64,000 nt of DNA from Pseudomonas viridiflava (GTDB taxonomy: Bacteria; Pseudomonadota; Gammaproteobacteria; Pseudomonadales; Pseudomonadaceae): positions 124,001 to 188,000 of the forward strand of contig NZ_UPSE01000198.1 of NCBI RefSeq assembly GCF_900573885.1, in the 5' to 3' direction. The notes under the pieces were generated by a model. That model ran no database searches and was not told where the DNA came from. It worked only from the letters and a program-made list of their open reading frames with translations. The position numbers were made by a program, and so were the translations under genes. This document shows positions 25,521 through 33,547 of this stretch, one piece after another; positions within the stretch are counted from its first letter, which is position 1; each line of letters begins with the position of its first letter.

Positions 25521-26905
25521 TAGTTGGTCTCCGCTGAGTGGGCGAGGTCGATCCATTTGCTGCGTACCAACTCATGCCCGTCGTCGGTGTGAACCACGTG
25601 GTTGAGTTTGAATTCGTACACAGCGCCGCGTTCAAGTTCGGCGGGGGAGAAGGGGAAGCCGTGGCTTGGCAGCTCACGGTTACGCTCCAGCGGCCAGTGG
25701 AAGAACCACGGGTTGCAGGTTTTGGCGACGCGTGTGGCCAGGGCCTGGGTGGCTGCCGTGGCAACGAACAGAATGCCCACTTCCAGCGGCGCTGGCGTGC
25801 CGGCCGGGCGCTTCATGCCGGACACCGCGTTCCAGCCATACACGCGCAAGGAGATGTTGAAGTCGCCTGCTTCGTCACCCATTACGGCGTGCACACGGCC
25901 GGTCAGCGCGGCGTGCATGCGGTCGTGGAATTCGTCGAGGCGGCCAAGAATTTCCGGGTCTTCGATGCCGATCAGCATCAGCGTCTGGAAGCGGCCGGCC
26001 GCTGCACCTTCGAGCTTCATGGTGTAGGGCTTTTCAATCCAGCGCGAGCCGGTGACACGCACCACACGCTCATTCTTCTGCACGTATTTGGCGTCGGTCA
26101 CGTCGAGCACGCCGCCCGGTTCGGTGAGCAGGAAGGGGTTGGAGTTTTCATAGAGCATGTGGGCGCACACGGTTTCCGGCGCGCAGGTGTTGTTCGCTTG
26201 CAGCGGTTCCACCTCGAAGCCGTCGGCGTCGATGGTGATCAGAATGCCGTTGCCATTGGTGGGATCGACGGTGCACTGCGCGCCGCATTCGGCAATTTTT
26301 GCCGCGTGCCAGGCCGGGCCGGCCGGTGCCCCTTTGAGCAGGGCGTAGCAGGCGATCACGGCGGTGTCGGTGGTACGCCCGCCGAGCACGATGTCGGCGC
26401 CTTCGCGCAGCGCGGCGATGTAGGGTTCCACGCCCATGGAGGCGACGATGCGTTCGCACGAGTCGATCAACTCATCGGTAATCGGCCCCAGCGGCGGCAG
26501 TTCGGTGATTTTTCCGGCGGCGTGTTTGGCTTTCAGGGTGGCTTTGTCTTGCTCGCAATAGAGCACGGCGATCTTTGGCGTCAGGCCTTTTTCGCGGGCA
26601 ATTTCCACAACGATTTCACGCATCCAGTCCAGTGCCGCGTCGGTGCCTGACTGGCCACACGAACCGATGATCAGCGGGATGTTCGCCTCGGCCTGAGCCT
26701 TCATCAGTATTTCCAGTTCCTGCTTGATCGTGGCGCGCGGGTATTTGCCGACGCCCTGAATCATGTAGGCCGCGCCGCTGTCGGTGGAGCCTGCATCGCT
26801 GGCGATGGCCTGGGCGCCGAGGGCGATGCCCAGGCGCACTTCTTCTTCGCGGATACCGGAGCCGATCGAGCCGCACGGGATCAGAATTTTGACTGGGTTT
26901 TCCAT
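25520..26905 (-). CDS. DUF1446 / AtuA-like protein
   Basis: 461 residues from ATG 26905, with AGGAAG well placed. Conserved features are IPCGSIGSGIREEEV near the start, a Gly/Ser/Asp motif ASDAGSTDSGAAYMIQG (about 38-54), IIGSCGQSGTDAALDWM (about 80-96), GADIVLGGRTTDTAVIA (about 168-184) and a later YGWNAVSG. These mark the DUF1446 (acyclic terpene utilisation AtuA N-terminal) family. The chemistry is not established. It is coupled to DUF4387 and separated from the DUF1329 gene by a terminator. The neighbours suggest a role in breaking down an organic acid or hydrophobic compound. Confidence 0.8.
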   Translation of the reverse strand: MENPVKILIPCGSIGSGIREEEVRLGIALGAQAIASDAGSTDSGAAYMIQGVGKYPRATIKQELEILMKAQAEANIPLIIGSCGQSGTDAALDWMREIVVEIAREKGLTPKIAVLYCEQDKATLKAKHAAGKITELPPLGPITDELIDSCERIVASMGVEPYIAALREGADIVLGGRTTDTAVIACYALLKGAPAGPAWHAAKIAECGAQCTVDPTNGNGILITIDADGFEVEPLQANNTCAPETVCAHMLYENSNPFLLTEPGGVLDVTDAKYVQKNERVVRVTGSRWIEKPYTMKLEGAAAGRFQTLMLIGIEDPEILGRLDEFHDRMHAALTGRVHAVMGDEAGDFNISLRVYGWNAVSGMKRPAGTPAPLEVGILFVATAATQALATRVAKTCNPWFFHWPLERNRELPSHGFPFSPAELERGAVYEFKLNHVVHTDDGHELVRSKWIDLAHSAETN

Positions 26906-26945
26906 CACTGCTTCCTAAGGTCTCTGCGCGTCGGTGCGCGCGTTG

Positions 26946-26972
26946 AAAAAAAGCCGCCCGGGGCGGGGCGGC
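26946..26972 (-). terminator. Intrinsic terminator downstream of the DUF1329 gene
   Basis: Read on the minus strand, GCCGCC and GGCGGC form a stem (26972-26967 with 26958-26953) followed by seven T. It ends the DUF1302-DUF1329 transcript and leaves DUF1446-DUF4387 dependent on its own promoter or on read-through. Confidence 0.75.
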
Positions 26973-27029
26973 AAAGTCTCCGGCGTCAGGTCGATGAAGG
27001 CGCCAGAGATACGGAGCGCATTACCAACC

Positions 27030-28388
27030 TCAGCGGATGCCCATGGCCCTGAGGGCGGCAGGGGTGAAGTCGGAGGTCTTGGCCTTGAGGCCGAACTGGT
27101 AGGCGTTTTTCACTTTGTTGAACATGTAGTTGCCCAGATAACGCCCGGAGATCAGGTCGTAGGTCAGCTCACCGGCGGAGATCTGCGTCTGCACGTCGTA
27201 GAACGGCAGGATGTGGTTCTCCGATACGCGCCACAGGTTGCCGCGTGCGTCGTAGTGGTCGGCCTCGACGATGGTCCAGCTGTCTTCGTCAATGAACAGA
27301 TGGCGTTTGGAGTACACGTGACGCTGGCCTTCTTTCAGCGTGCCGATGATTTCCCACACCCGGTGCAGCTCGTAGCGGGTTTTGTCCTGGTTGAGATGGC
27401 CGGGGGTGATCAGCTCGTCGTAGCTGTTGTTGGGGTCGGCCAGGCGGAAGCTGTTGTAGGGCACGTACAGCTCGCGCTTGCCCACCAGCTTCCAGTCGTA
27501 ACGATCGGGCGAGCCGTTGAACATGTCGGTCTGGTCGGTGGTGCGCAGGTTGCCCGGGCCGGGGCTGTCGTACGCCACCTGCGGGGCGCGCCGCACTCGG
27601 CGCTGGCCGGAGTTGTACTGCCAGGCCATGCGCGGTTCCTTTACCTGGTTGAGGGTTTCGTGAACCAGCAGTACGCCGCCTACGTCCCGCGCCGGGGCGA
27701 TGTTTTCGGAGGTGAAGTAGTAGAGGATGTTTTTCGATTTGCTCGGGTCGTAGTCCAGCAGTTCCTCGCTGTAGGCCAGGCGGTCACGCTCGGTTTTCCA
27801 CGTGTATTCGCCGTTGGGCGTGGTCATGAACGCCGTGGTTTCGCGGGTAAAGCTGCCGCCGCGATAGCGCGTGATGTGGTTCCACAGCACTTCCAGCCCG
27901 TTCTTTGGAATCGGGAACGCCAGCGGGCTGATGTAGTTCTCCAGACCATTGCCGCCTTCCACCACGGTGGTGGTTACCGCGTTTTTGCCCGCGGCGTCAT
28001 AGGCTTTTTGCGGCCACGCCACGCTGCGATGGGTCGGGTAAACCGGCAGCTTGTAAGTGCCCGGGTAGCGGGCGAACAACGCTTGCTGGCCGGGCGTTAG
28101 TTGCGCGCGGTACTGGTCGAGGTTCTGCGCGGTAATGGTGAACAGCGGCTTCTCGCTGGCGAACGGATCGGAGCGAAAACCGTCGGTGCTGGTGCCGGCA
28201 TTTTTCGGCAGGCCGCCCGACCATTCCGGAATGGTGCCGGCGGCATTGCCGGCGCGCTCGGCGCCGACGGGAGTGAGCGTGCTGCCGAGCTGGCCGGCTT
28301 GCGCGGCGTCGACGGCGGCAAACGCCGGGTTGATCAGCAGGGGCAGGCAGAGCGAGAGCGCGTAGCGCGATAGATAGTTTTTTGTCAT
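27030..28388 (-). CDS. DUF1329 outer-membrane/periplasmic lipoprotein-like protein
   Basis: 452 residues with a signal peptide (cut near NPAFAA). The mature start LGSTLTPVGAERAGNAAGTIPEWSGGLP is the DUF1329 signature. The long beta-rich body ends with LISGRYLGNYMFNKVKNAYQ. DUF1329 proteins have a LolA/LolB-like fold and always travel with DUF1302 porin-like proteins and often with an RND exporter or hydrophobic-substrate catabolic genes. It lies ten bases after the DUF1302 gene, so the pair is an operon. Probable role: moving a hydrophobic or amphipathic substrate across the envelope (inference). Confidence 0.85.
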   Translation of the reverse strand: MTKNYLSRYALSLCLPLLINPAFAAVDAAQAGQLGSTLTPVGAERAGNAAGTIPEWSGGLPKNAGTSTDGFRSDPFASEKPLFTITAQNLDQYRAQLTPGQQALFARYPGTYKLPVYPTHRSVAWPQKAYDAAGKNAVTTTVVEGGNGLENYISPLAFPIPKNGLEVLWNHITRYRGGSFTRETTAFMTTPNGEYTWKTERDRLAYSEELLDYDPSKSKNILYYFTSENIAPARDVGGVLLVHETLNQVKEPRMAWQYNSGQRRVRRAPQVAYDSPGPGNLRTTDQTDMFNGSPDRYDWKLVGKRELYVPYNSFRLADPNNSYDELITPGHLNQDKTRYELHRVWEIIGTLKEGQRHVYSKRHLFIDEDSWTIVEADHYDARGNLWRVSENHILPFYDVQTQISAGELTYDLISGRYLGNYMFNKVKNAYQFGLKAKTSDFTPAALRAMGIR

Positions 28389-28398
28389 GGGTAAGTCC

Positions 28399-30177
28399 TC
28401 AGAACGTCACGCCAAAGCTGGCGCTGACGAAATCCCGATCACCGTTGGTGGTGTAATCGCCGCCGAAGTAGTCGGTGTAACTGATGCTGGCTTCGTAATT
28501 GTTCAGGTACCTGGCACTGAGGCCGAGGCTCACGGCCTTGCTGCCTTCGGTGAAGGTCGGGCTGTTGCCGTCCACATCGTGGGACCAGGCCAGGCTGGGG
28601 CTCAGATCAAGCCCGCCGATCACACCGGGGTAGGTGAGCCCGGCGCGCAGGCGATAACCCCAGGCATTGCGGGTGAAAAAGCCTTTGTTGTTGCAGTACT
28701 CCGGGCGGCCGCTGAGCAAGGTTCGGCACAGGTCGTTGCCGTCTTCGTCGAAGTACTCGCCGGGGCCGAAATGGCTGGCGCGGCCGAAGCGGTACTCGCC
28801 GTAGTCGCCTTCGTTGATGCCGTTGAGGTGGGTGAAACCCACTTCGCCCAGCAGGCTCAGGCGGCTGGCGCCCAGAATCTGGTCGAAGGTCTGGGTAATA
28901 CTGGTCTGGCCTTGAGTCATGGGCACGCGGGTGTAGCCATGAATCTCATCGCCCGGCACGCCGGAGTTGGGAATCACGCTTGGCACCACCGGGGCCAGGC
29001 GCAGGGTGGCGTAGGTGAGGTCATCGATGGCCAGTGGCATGTTCGGCCGGTAGCTCAGTTCGCCTTCCACCGAAGCCGTGCCAAAGGTGGTGTTGAAGCT
29101 CAGGCCGTACAGGCGGATGTCTTCCGGGTATTCGAGAAAGTACTTGGCGTTGGCTGCACCGAAACCTGGCGCCGCGAAGGGGTTTGGCGCGGTGCTGATT
29201 TCCGAGCTGCCTACTGGCGTGCGGCTGTGGTAGTTCAGGTAGTAGGCGCTGATTTCGGTGTCGTTAAGCTCCGGCACAAACCAGCGCAGGGCCACACCGA
29301 ACTGGCCGCTGTCGCGGGCGTCGCGATCACCGCCGCGTGGCAGGTAAAGGGTGTTGCCGTTAAGGCCGCTGTTGTCCGACTGACCGGGCTCGATGTCCAT
29401 GCCGCGCACCACGTAACGGTCATCGCAGCCGTCGGCAACGATGTCGGAACTGGCGAAAAAGGTGCCGCAGTTGTCGGCGACTGTCTGGTCCCATTCCAGC
29501 TGATAAAACGCCTCGACGCTGACTGCTTCAGCCAGGGTTTGCTGCAGGTAAATCATATTCACCGGCAGCAAGCCTTCCTTCAGCTCGGAACCGGGGCGGC
29601 GCAGGGCGTTGGCATCCAGCGGGTTGATGCTGTTGATGCCGCCGCTGATAAAGGTGCTGCCACCCCAGCTGACCACTTGCTTGCCGACGCGCGCGGAGCC
29701 GGGCAGATCGCCGAGTTCGTAGTTGTTGTAAACGAACGCATCGAGCAATTCCACGCCGGAAGATTGCGCACCGCGTTTGCGGTTGTCGTCGCGAATGTCA
29801 TACAGGCCGCGGCTTTCGTCTTTGAGCTCGAAGTCGTACCAGTACTTGCCGCGCAGAAACACGCCGGAGTCGCCGTACTTGAGTTCGAGGTCGTGAATGC
29901 CCTTGAAGATTTTCGAGAAGGTTTCGCCCTTCTTGAAGTTCAGGCGGGCGTCGTCGGAGGTCCGCGAGTCGCCGTGGCCGCCGTTGCCCTGAGCAATGAA
30001 ATCCGGGTCTGGCGCGCGTACCGCCCAGCTGGCGCCGACGGAAAGGGCAGAATCGAGCTGGCCTTCCACTTCACCGATATTGAAATTGACCGCGTGGGCG
30101 CCGGCCATATAACCCGCCGTTGCCATTGCCAGAACGGCTGCGCCAGGCAAGCCAGGCCGCTTGATGGTTGCTTTCAC
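28399..30177 (-). CDS. DUF1302 outer-membrane beta-barrel protein
   Basis: 592 residues, GTG start preceded by a GAAGAG-type site. The signal peptide runs to about residue 28 (GAHAVNFNIG). The mature part opens FNIGEVEGQLDSALSVGASWAVR, the DUF1302 hallmark, and continues as repeated short beta strands ending in VSASFGVTF with terminal Phe, as outer-membrane barrels do. Members are thought to carry hydrophobic compounds. First gene of the DUF1302-DUF1329 operon; a strong AT-rich palindrome lies 83 bases upstream. Confidence 0.85.
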   Translation of the reverse strand: MKATIKRPGLPGAAVLAMATAGYMAGAHAVNFNIGEVEGQLDSALSVGASWAVRAPDPDFIAQGNGGHGDSRTSDDARLNFKKGETFSKIFKGIHDLELKYGDSGVFLRGKYWYDFELKDESRGLYDIRDDNRKRGAQSSGVELLDAFVYNNYELGDLPGSARVGKQVVSWGGSTFISGGINSINPLDANALRRPGSELKEGLLPVNMIYLQQTLAEAVSVEAFYQLEWDQTVADNCGTFFASSDIVADGCDDRYVVRGMDIEPGQSDNSGLNGNTLYLPRGGDRDARDSGQFGVALRWFVPELNDTEISAYYLNYHSRTPVGSSEISTAPNPFAAPGFGAANAKYFLEYPEDIRLYGLSFNTTFGTASVEGELSYRPNMPLAIDDLTYATLRLAPVVPSVIPNSGVPGDEIHGYTRVPMTQGQTSITQTFDQILGASRLSLLGEVGFTHLNGINEGDYGEYRFGRASHFGPGEYFDEDGNDLCRTLLSGRPEYCNNKGFFTRNAWGYRLRAGLTYPGVIGGLDLSPSLAWSHDVDGNSPTFTEGSKAVSLGLSARYLNNYEASISYTDYFGGDYTTNGDRDFVSASFGVTF

Positions 30178-30259
30178 GTCTCTTCACCTTTGTTTTTGTT
30201 TTCGATGCGGAGCGCGGCAGGGCCGTGTTCCGAGACATCCTTAGGCTTGGCGATCGTCA

Positions 30260-30286
30260 TATATGTACGATATGAATCTACATATA
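30260..30286. promoter_or_regulatory. Perfect AT-rich palindrome upstream of DUF1302
   Basis: TATATGTA (30260-30267) and TACATATA (30279-30286) are perfect 8-base inverted arms with 11 bases between. It stands out in GC-rich DNA, and the minus-strand -10/-35 like hexamers TTGTAT and TACATA overlap it. It is a good operator or promoter candidate; the protein that binds is unknown. Confidence 0.5.
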
Positions 30287-30380
30287 CAAACTGATCTCCA
30301 TGAAGACGCTATACGTACGCCAATACGATGTAAATCTGTACGGATTTTGTGCATGCGTTGGGAAGGGCAACGTGATTTCG

Positions 30381-30610
30381 TAGGAGCGAGCTTGCTCGCG
30401 AAGCTTTTTGCCGGCGCCGAAGAGCTTCGCGAGCAAGCTCGCTCCTACAGGGCGTGGTGTTGGGTAACGCTGGTGACACGGCACGAAAAATTCGTAGGGG
30501 CGGTGCTGGGTTGTAGCTGGTGACACGGGGGCGAAAGCTTCGTAGGAGCGAGCTTGCTCGCGAAGCTTTTTGCCGGCGTCGAAGAGCTTCGCGAGCAAGC
30601 TCGCTCCTAC
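30381..30610. repeat. Two REP/BIME elements with a duplicated spacer
   Basis: Two almost identical units (30381-30448 and 30543-30610) each hold a TAGGAGCGAGCTTGCTCGCG arm and its reverse complement ending in GCTCGCTCCTA, around a loop with GCCGGCG. Between them the phrase GCTGGTGACACGG occurs twice. They fill the 535-base gap between the DUF1302 and citrate-synthase-like genes. No gene is seen in the gap; short open frames are made of the repeat itself. Confidence 0.85.
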
Positions 30611-30712
30611 AGGGCTGGGGTGTCTGGCGTAGGGCCGATGACAGGGTGCGGTGTCTGCGGTTGCGCCGTAGGACGATGCGTGGCGCCGGCGTACCGGCGC
30701 GAGAGGAGGGAC

Positions 30713-31915
30713 TTACCCCGGCAATGCGCCGGTATAACGGGCGCGGTGGCGCACCAGCGGTTGTTGGTTGTATTGCTCGCTGGCGTGGGCAAACCAGCCG
30801 ATCAGCCGGGCGACGGCGGCAAGTGCCAGTTCCTGGCCGCCGAGGTTCAGTTTGCGACCGACAAAACTCACCAGCAGGATGAATTCCACCGGCCGCTGCA
30901 CCAGTTCTTCGGCTACGGCCATGGCCTTGAGCAGGCTGCGGTATTCGGCGTCGTCGGCGAACATCGAGTCGAGGGTTTTCTTCAGGCTGATGGCGCGTGG
31001 GTCAGCGGTGGTATGCACCAAGTGGGCGGTGTGGGCATTGGCGCAAAAGCCCGGTATATCGCCGCCCTGGCTGTAGTACTGAAGAATCGGCTCGGCCGGG
31101 TCCTTGGCATTGCAGATATCGTCGAGCAAATGGCTCACCGCCTCATTGCGCCCATAGGCCACTCGTCTCCCGCGCGCCGTGGCAAGGCCGGTGATGGCGG
31201 CGTAGTAGGGCGTGACGCCAGTGTTGGCAGCGGCGCGCACGCTGTAGGTGGAGTGGTCCAGTTCATGGTCAATGCACAAGATCAACATGCGCCGGATCAG
31301 GTCGGCAAAGCGCGGGTCGCCGCCGCACGAGGAGGCGATGAATTCATGCAGCGGGCGCGTGTCCGGCACATTGCTGCCCACCACCAGGGCGGCGAACCAG
31401 CGCACCACGTCGGCGCCGGTGCGCGCGTAGCCTTCGGGCGAAAGATCAAAGGCTTTCGGGTTGGCGCGCTCCACCAGCGGAAACAGGGCAATGGCTTTTT
31501 CGATCACCGTGGTATGGGCATACAACGCCAGCAACTGGTCAATGCCGGCCGGCATGTGCGGCAGCGTGGTGCCGAACGCGCCGGGCACCTGCCAGAACAT
31601 TTCCGCCACTTCCTCGACCGTGGCGGTTTCCACCAATTCGTGGATGTCGCGGCCGCGGTAGTAAAGGCCGTCTTCGGTGAGCAGGGTCAGCGAGCTGTAG
31701 GAATCGACACTGCGCTTGGCCCCCGGCTCGCCATTTTTCGGGCCTTTGACCAGGCGCTGGATGTCCGCCGCCCAGTAGCGGCGCTTGCGCGAGCCTTCAA
31801 CCTTGAGCGAGCGAATATTCTTGCGGCCAACGTAGGCGTACAGCGTGGGCAGGTTGACGCCGAGCAGGGCGGCGGCCTCTTCGGCGGAAAGATAAAGCTC
31901 GTCGGGTTGAGTCAT
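30713..31915 (-). CDS. Citrate-synthase-fold protein with N-terminal DNA-binding domain
   Basis: 400 residues. Residues 8-57 form a MerR/excisionase-like winged helix-turn-helix (LSAEEAAALLGVNLPTLYAYV, then RKRRYWAADIQRL). Residues about 70-396 are citrate-synthase-like: DHELDHSTYSVR with His217 (pig His274 equivalent), ADPRA with Asp305 (pig Asp375) and LIGWFAHASEQ near the end. The GPLHGGAN motif carrying the third catalytic residue (pig His320) is replaced by RRVAYGRNE at 250-258, and GHRVY is also lost. It is divergent from the CitMHS operon. Either an altered-activity synthase/lyase or a ligand-sensing regulator; I favour the second but it is unproven. Confidence 0.8.
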   Translation of the reverse strand: MTQPDELYLSAEEAAALLGVNLPTLYAYVGRKNIRSLKVEGSRKRRYWAADIQRLVKGPKNGEPGAKRSVDSYSSLTLLTEDGLYYRGRDIHELVETATVEEVAEMFWQVPGAFGTTLPHMPAGIDQLLALYAHTTVIEKAIALFPLVERANPKAFDLSPEGYARTGADVVRWFAALVVGSNVPDTRPLHEFIASSCGGDPRFADLIRRMLILCIDHELDHSTYSVRAAANTGVTPYYAAITGLATARGRRVAYGRNEAVSHLLDDICNAKDPAEPILQYYSQGGDIPGFCANAHTAHLVHTTADPRAISLKKTLDSMFADDAEYRSLLKAMAVAEELVQRPVEFILLVSFVGRKLNLGGQELALAAVARLIGWFAHASEQYNQQPLVRHRARYTGALPG

Positions 31916-32021
31916 GGCGGCCTTGTTTGACGGTGCGGTGAAGGGGTTGAGGCGTCTAGGTCGGCGTTCTCGGCTTGCGGGGATTTGCCGCAGCTTTGCG
32001 AGTGACCCACCTGCACTAGGG

Positions 32022-32038
32022 TGTACAAAACAAATACA
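32022..32038. promoter_or_regulatory. TGTA-N9-TACA dyad in the divergent promoter region
   Basis: TGTACAAAACAAATACA is symmetrical at its ends (TGTA/TACA), in the 234-base gap between the divergent citrate-synthase-like and CitMHS genes. The half sites match the inner four bases of the palindrome at 30260-30286. A common binding protein is possible but speculative. The remaining gap shows no gene. Confidence 0.3.
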
Positions 32039-32149
32039 GATTTACTCGTAAAAAATCAATGTGTAGGTTTTGCCCAACGTTGCATCTGGCGCTGCCTGCA
32101 CAAGGTGCACGTTCCCTTCCTGAAGGCTCTACATAACAAGGATAAGAGA

Positions 32150-33433
32150 ATGGCTTGGGTTGGTTTTGCGATGGTTTCTGTGTTCATGGCGCTGATCATG
32201 ACGCGGCGCTTGTCAGCGATTGTCGCCCTGATTCTGGTGCCGGTGGCGTTTGCCCTGGCGCTGGGGCTCGGTTCGCAGATGGGCACCATGGTGTTGGACG
32301 GCGTGCTCAAGGTCACGCCCACTGCCATGATGTTGATGTTCGCCTTGCTGTACTTCGCGGTGATGTTTGACGCCGGGCTGTTCGAGCCGGCGGTGAAGCG
32401 CATCATCCGCTGGGTTGGCAACGACCCGCTGCGCATTACCCTCGGCACGGCAGCGTTATCGACTGTCATTTCCCTGGACGGCGATGGCGCGACCACCGTG
32501 CTGGTGGTGGTGACGGCGTTTCTGCCGGTGTACCTGCGCCTGGGCATGAACCCGCTGATTCTGGCGGTGATGCTGCTGCTGACCAACACGGTGATCAACA
32601 TTGTGCCGTGGGGCGGGCCGACTGCCCGTGCGGCCAGCGCGCTGCACGTGGATGCCATGGACGTGTTCGTCGGCCTGATTCCGGCCATGCTCATCGCCCT
32701 GGTGTACGCCTTTGCTGCCGCCTGGTGGCTGGGCAAGCGCGAACGGCGGCGTCTGGGCTGGCAGCCGGGGCAAACCGACGACACGGCGCCCGCCCTGGAG
32801 CGCAAGGTCAAGGACAGCCATCGCCCGCGTCTGTTCTGGGTCAACCTGGCGCTGACCGTAGGCCTGGTGGTCAGTATGGGCATGGGCCTCGGGCCGCTGC
32901 CGGTGCTGATGATGATCGCCCTGGCCCTGGCGCTGGTGATCAACTACCCGCGTCTGGCCGATCAGAAAGAACGCATCGCCGCCCATGCCGACAACGTGCT
33001 CAACGTGGTGGCGCTGATCTTTGCGGCCGGCGCCTTCACCGGCATTCTCGCCGGCTCGGGCATGGTCGATGCCATGTCCAAGGCGTTCCTCGACGTGGTG
33101 CCGGCAAACGCCGGGCCGTACATGAGCGTGATCACCTCGCTGGCGGCGATTCCGTTTACGTTCTTTATGTCTAACGACGCCTTTTTCTACGGCATCTTGC
33201 CGATCCTCAATGGCGCGGCGCAGCAGCATGGCGTTGACCCGCTGCTGATCGCCCGCGCTTCGGTACTCGGCCAGCCGGTGCACGCATTGAGTCCGTTGAT
33301 AGCCGCGCCGTATCTGCTGGTCGGCCTGCTCAAGCGCGACATGGGCGAGCTGCAGCGTTACTGCCTGCTGTGGGCGCTGGGCTGCTCGGCGGTGCTGATT
33401 CTCTCGGCGCTGGTTACCGGCGCAATTCTCTAG
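32150..33433 (+). CDS. CitMHS-family citrate/tricarboxylate transporter
   Basis: 427 residues from ATG 32150 (AAGGA at 32138-32142). About 11-12 hydrophobic helices. The CitMHS signatures VSLDGDGATTVLVV and NIVPWGGPTARAASAL are present near residues 106 and 146, and FFMSNDAFFYGILPI near 340. Family members import citrate, often as a metal complex, with protons. It is the first gene of a five-gene operon of acid-metabolising enzymes, so the substrate is probably a citrate analogue or related di/tricarboxylate. Confidence 0.88.
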   Translation: MAWVGFAMVSVFMALIMTRRLSAIVALILVPVAFALALGLGSQMGTMVLDGVLKVTPTAMMLMFALLYFAVMFDAGLFEPAVKRIIRWVGNDPLRITLGTAALSTVISLDGDGATTVLVVVTAFLPVYLRLGMNPLILAVMLLLTNTVINIVPWGGPTARAASALHVDAMDVFVGLIPAMLIALVYAFAAAWWLGKRERRRLGWQPGQTDDTAPALERKVKDSHRPRLFWVNLALTVGLVVSMGMGLGPLPVLMMIALALALVINYPRLADQKERIAAHADNVLNVVALIFAAGAFTGILAGSGMVDAMSKAFLDVVPANAGPYMSVITSLAAIPFTFFMSNDAFFYGILPILNGAAQQHGVDPLLIARASVLGQPVHALSPLIAAPYLLVGLLKRDMGELQRYCLLWALGCSAVLILSALVTGAIL

Positions 33434-33547
33434 GTCTTCTCCCTTGCTTAGCCATTCCCCGTCCGGGCCGGGCGGGGAGTCGGGGGCGGCTTGCTCCGCG
33501 AAAGGCCGCTGTCGAGGCGGCGAATGTCCTGTAATGAGGCGATAACC

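Noticed and set aside
30381..30610. Repeated hairpins considered as a CRISPR array or insertion-sequence ends
   Set aside because: Only two units with near-identical loops, no unique spacers of constant size, and no cas or transposase gene; REP/BIME explains them.
33457..33477. GC-rich hairpin between the CitMHS and dehydrogenase genes considered as a terminator
   Set aside because: CCCCGTCC/GGGCGGGG can pair but there is no T tract, and the genes downstream have no obvious separate promoter; probably only a processing or stability hairpin.
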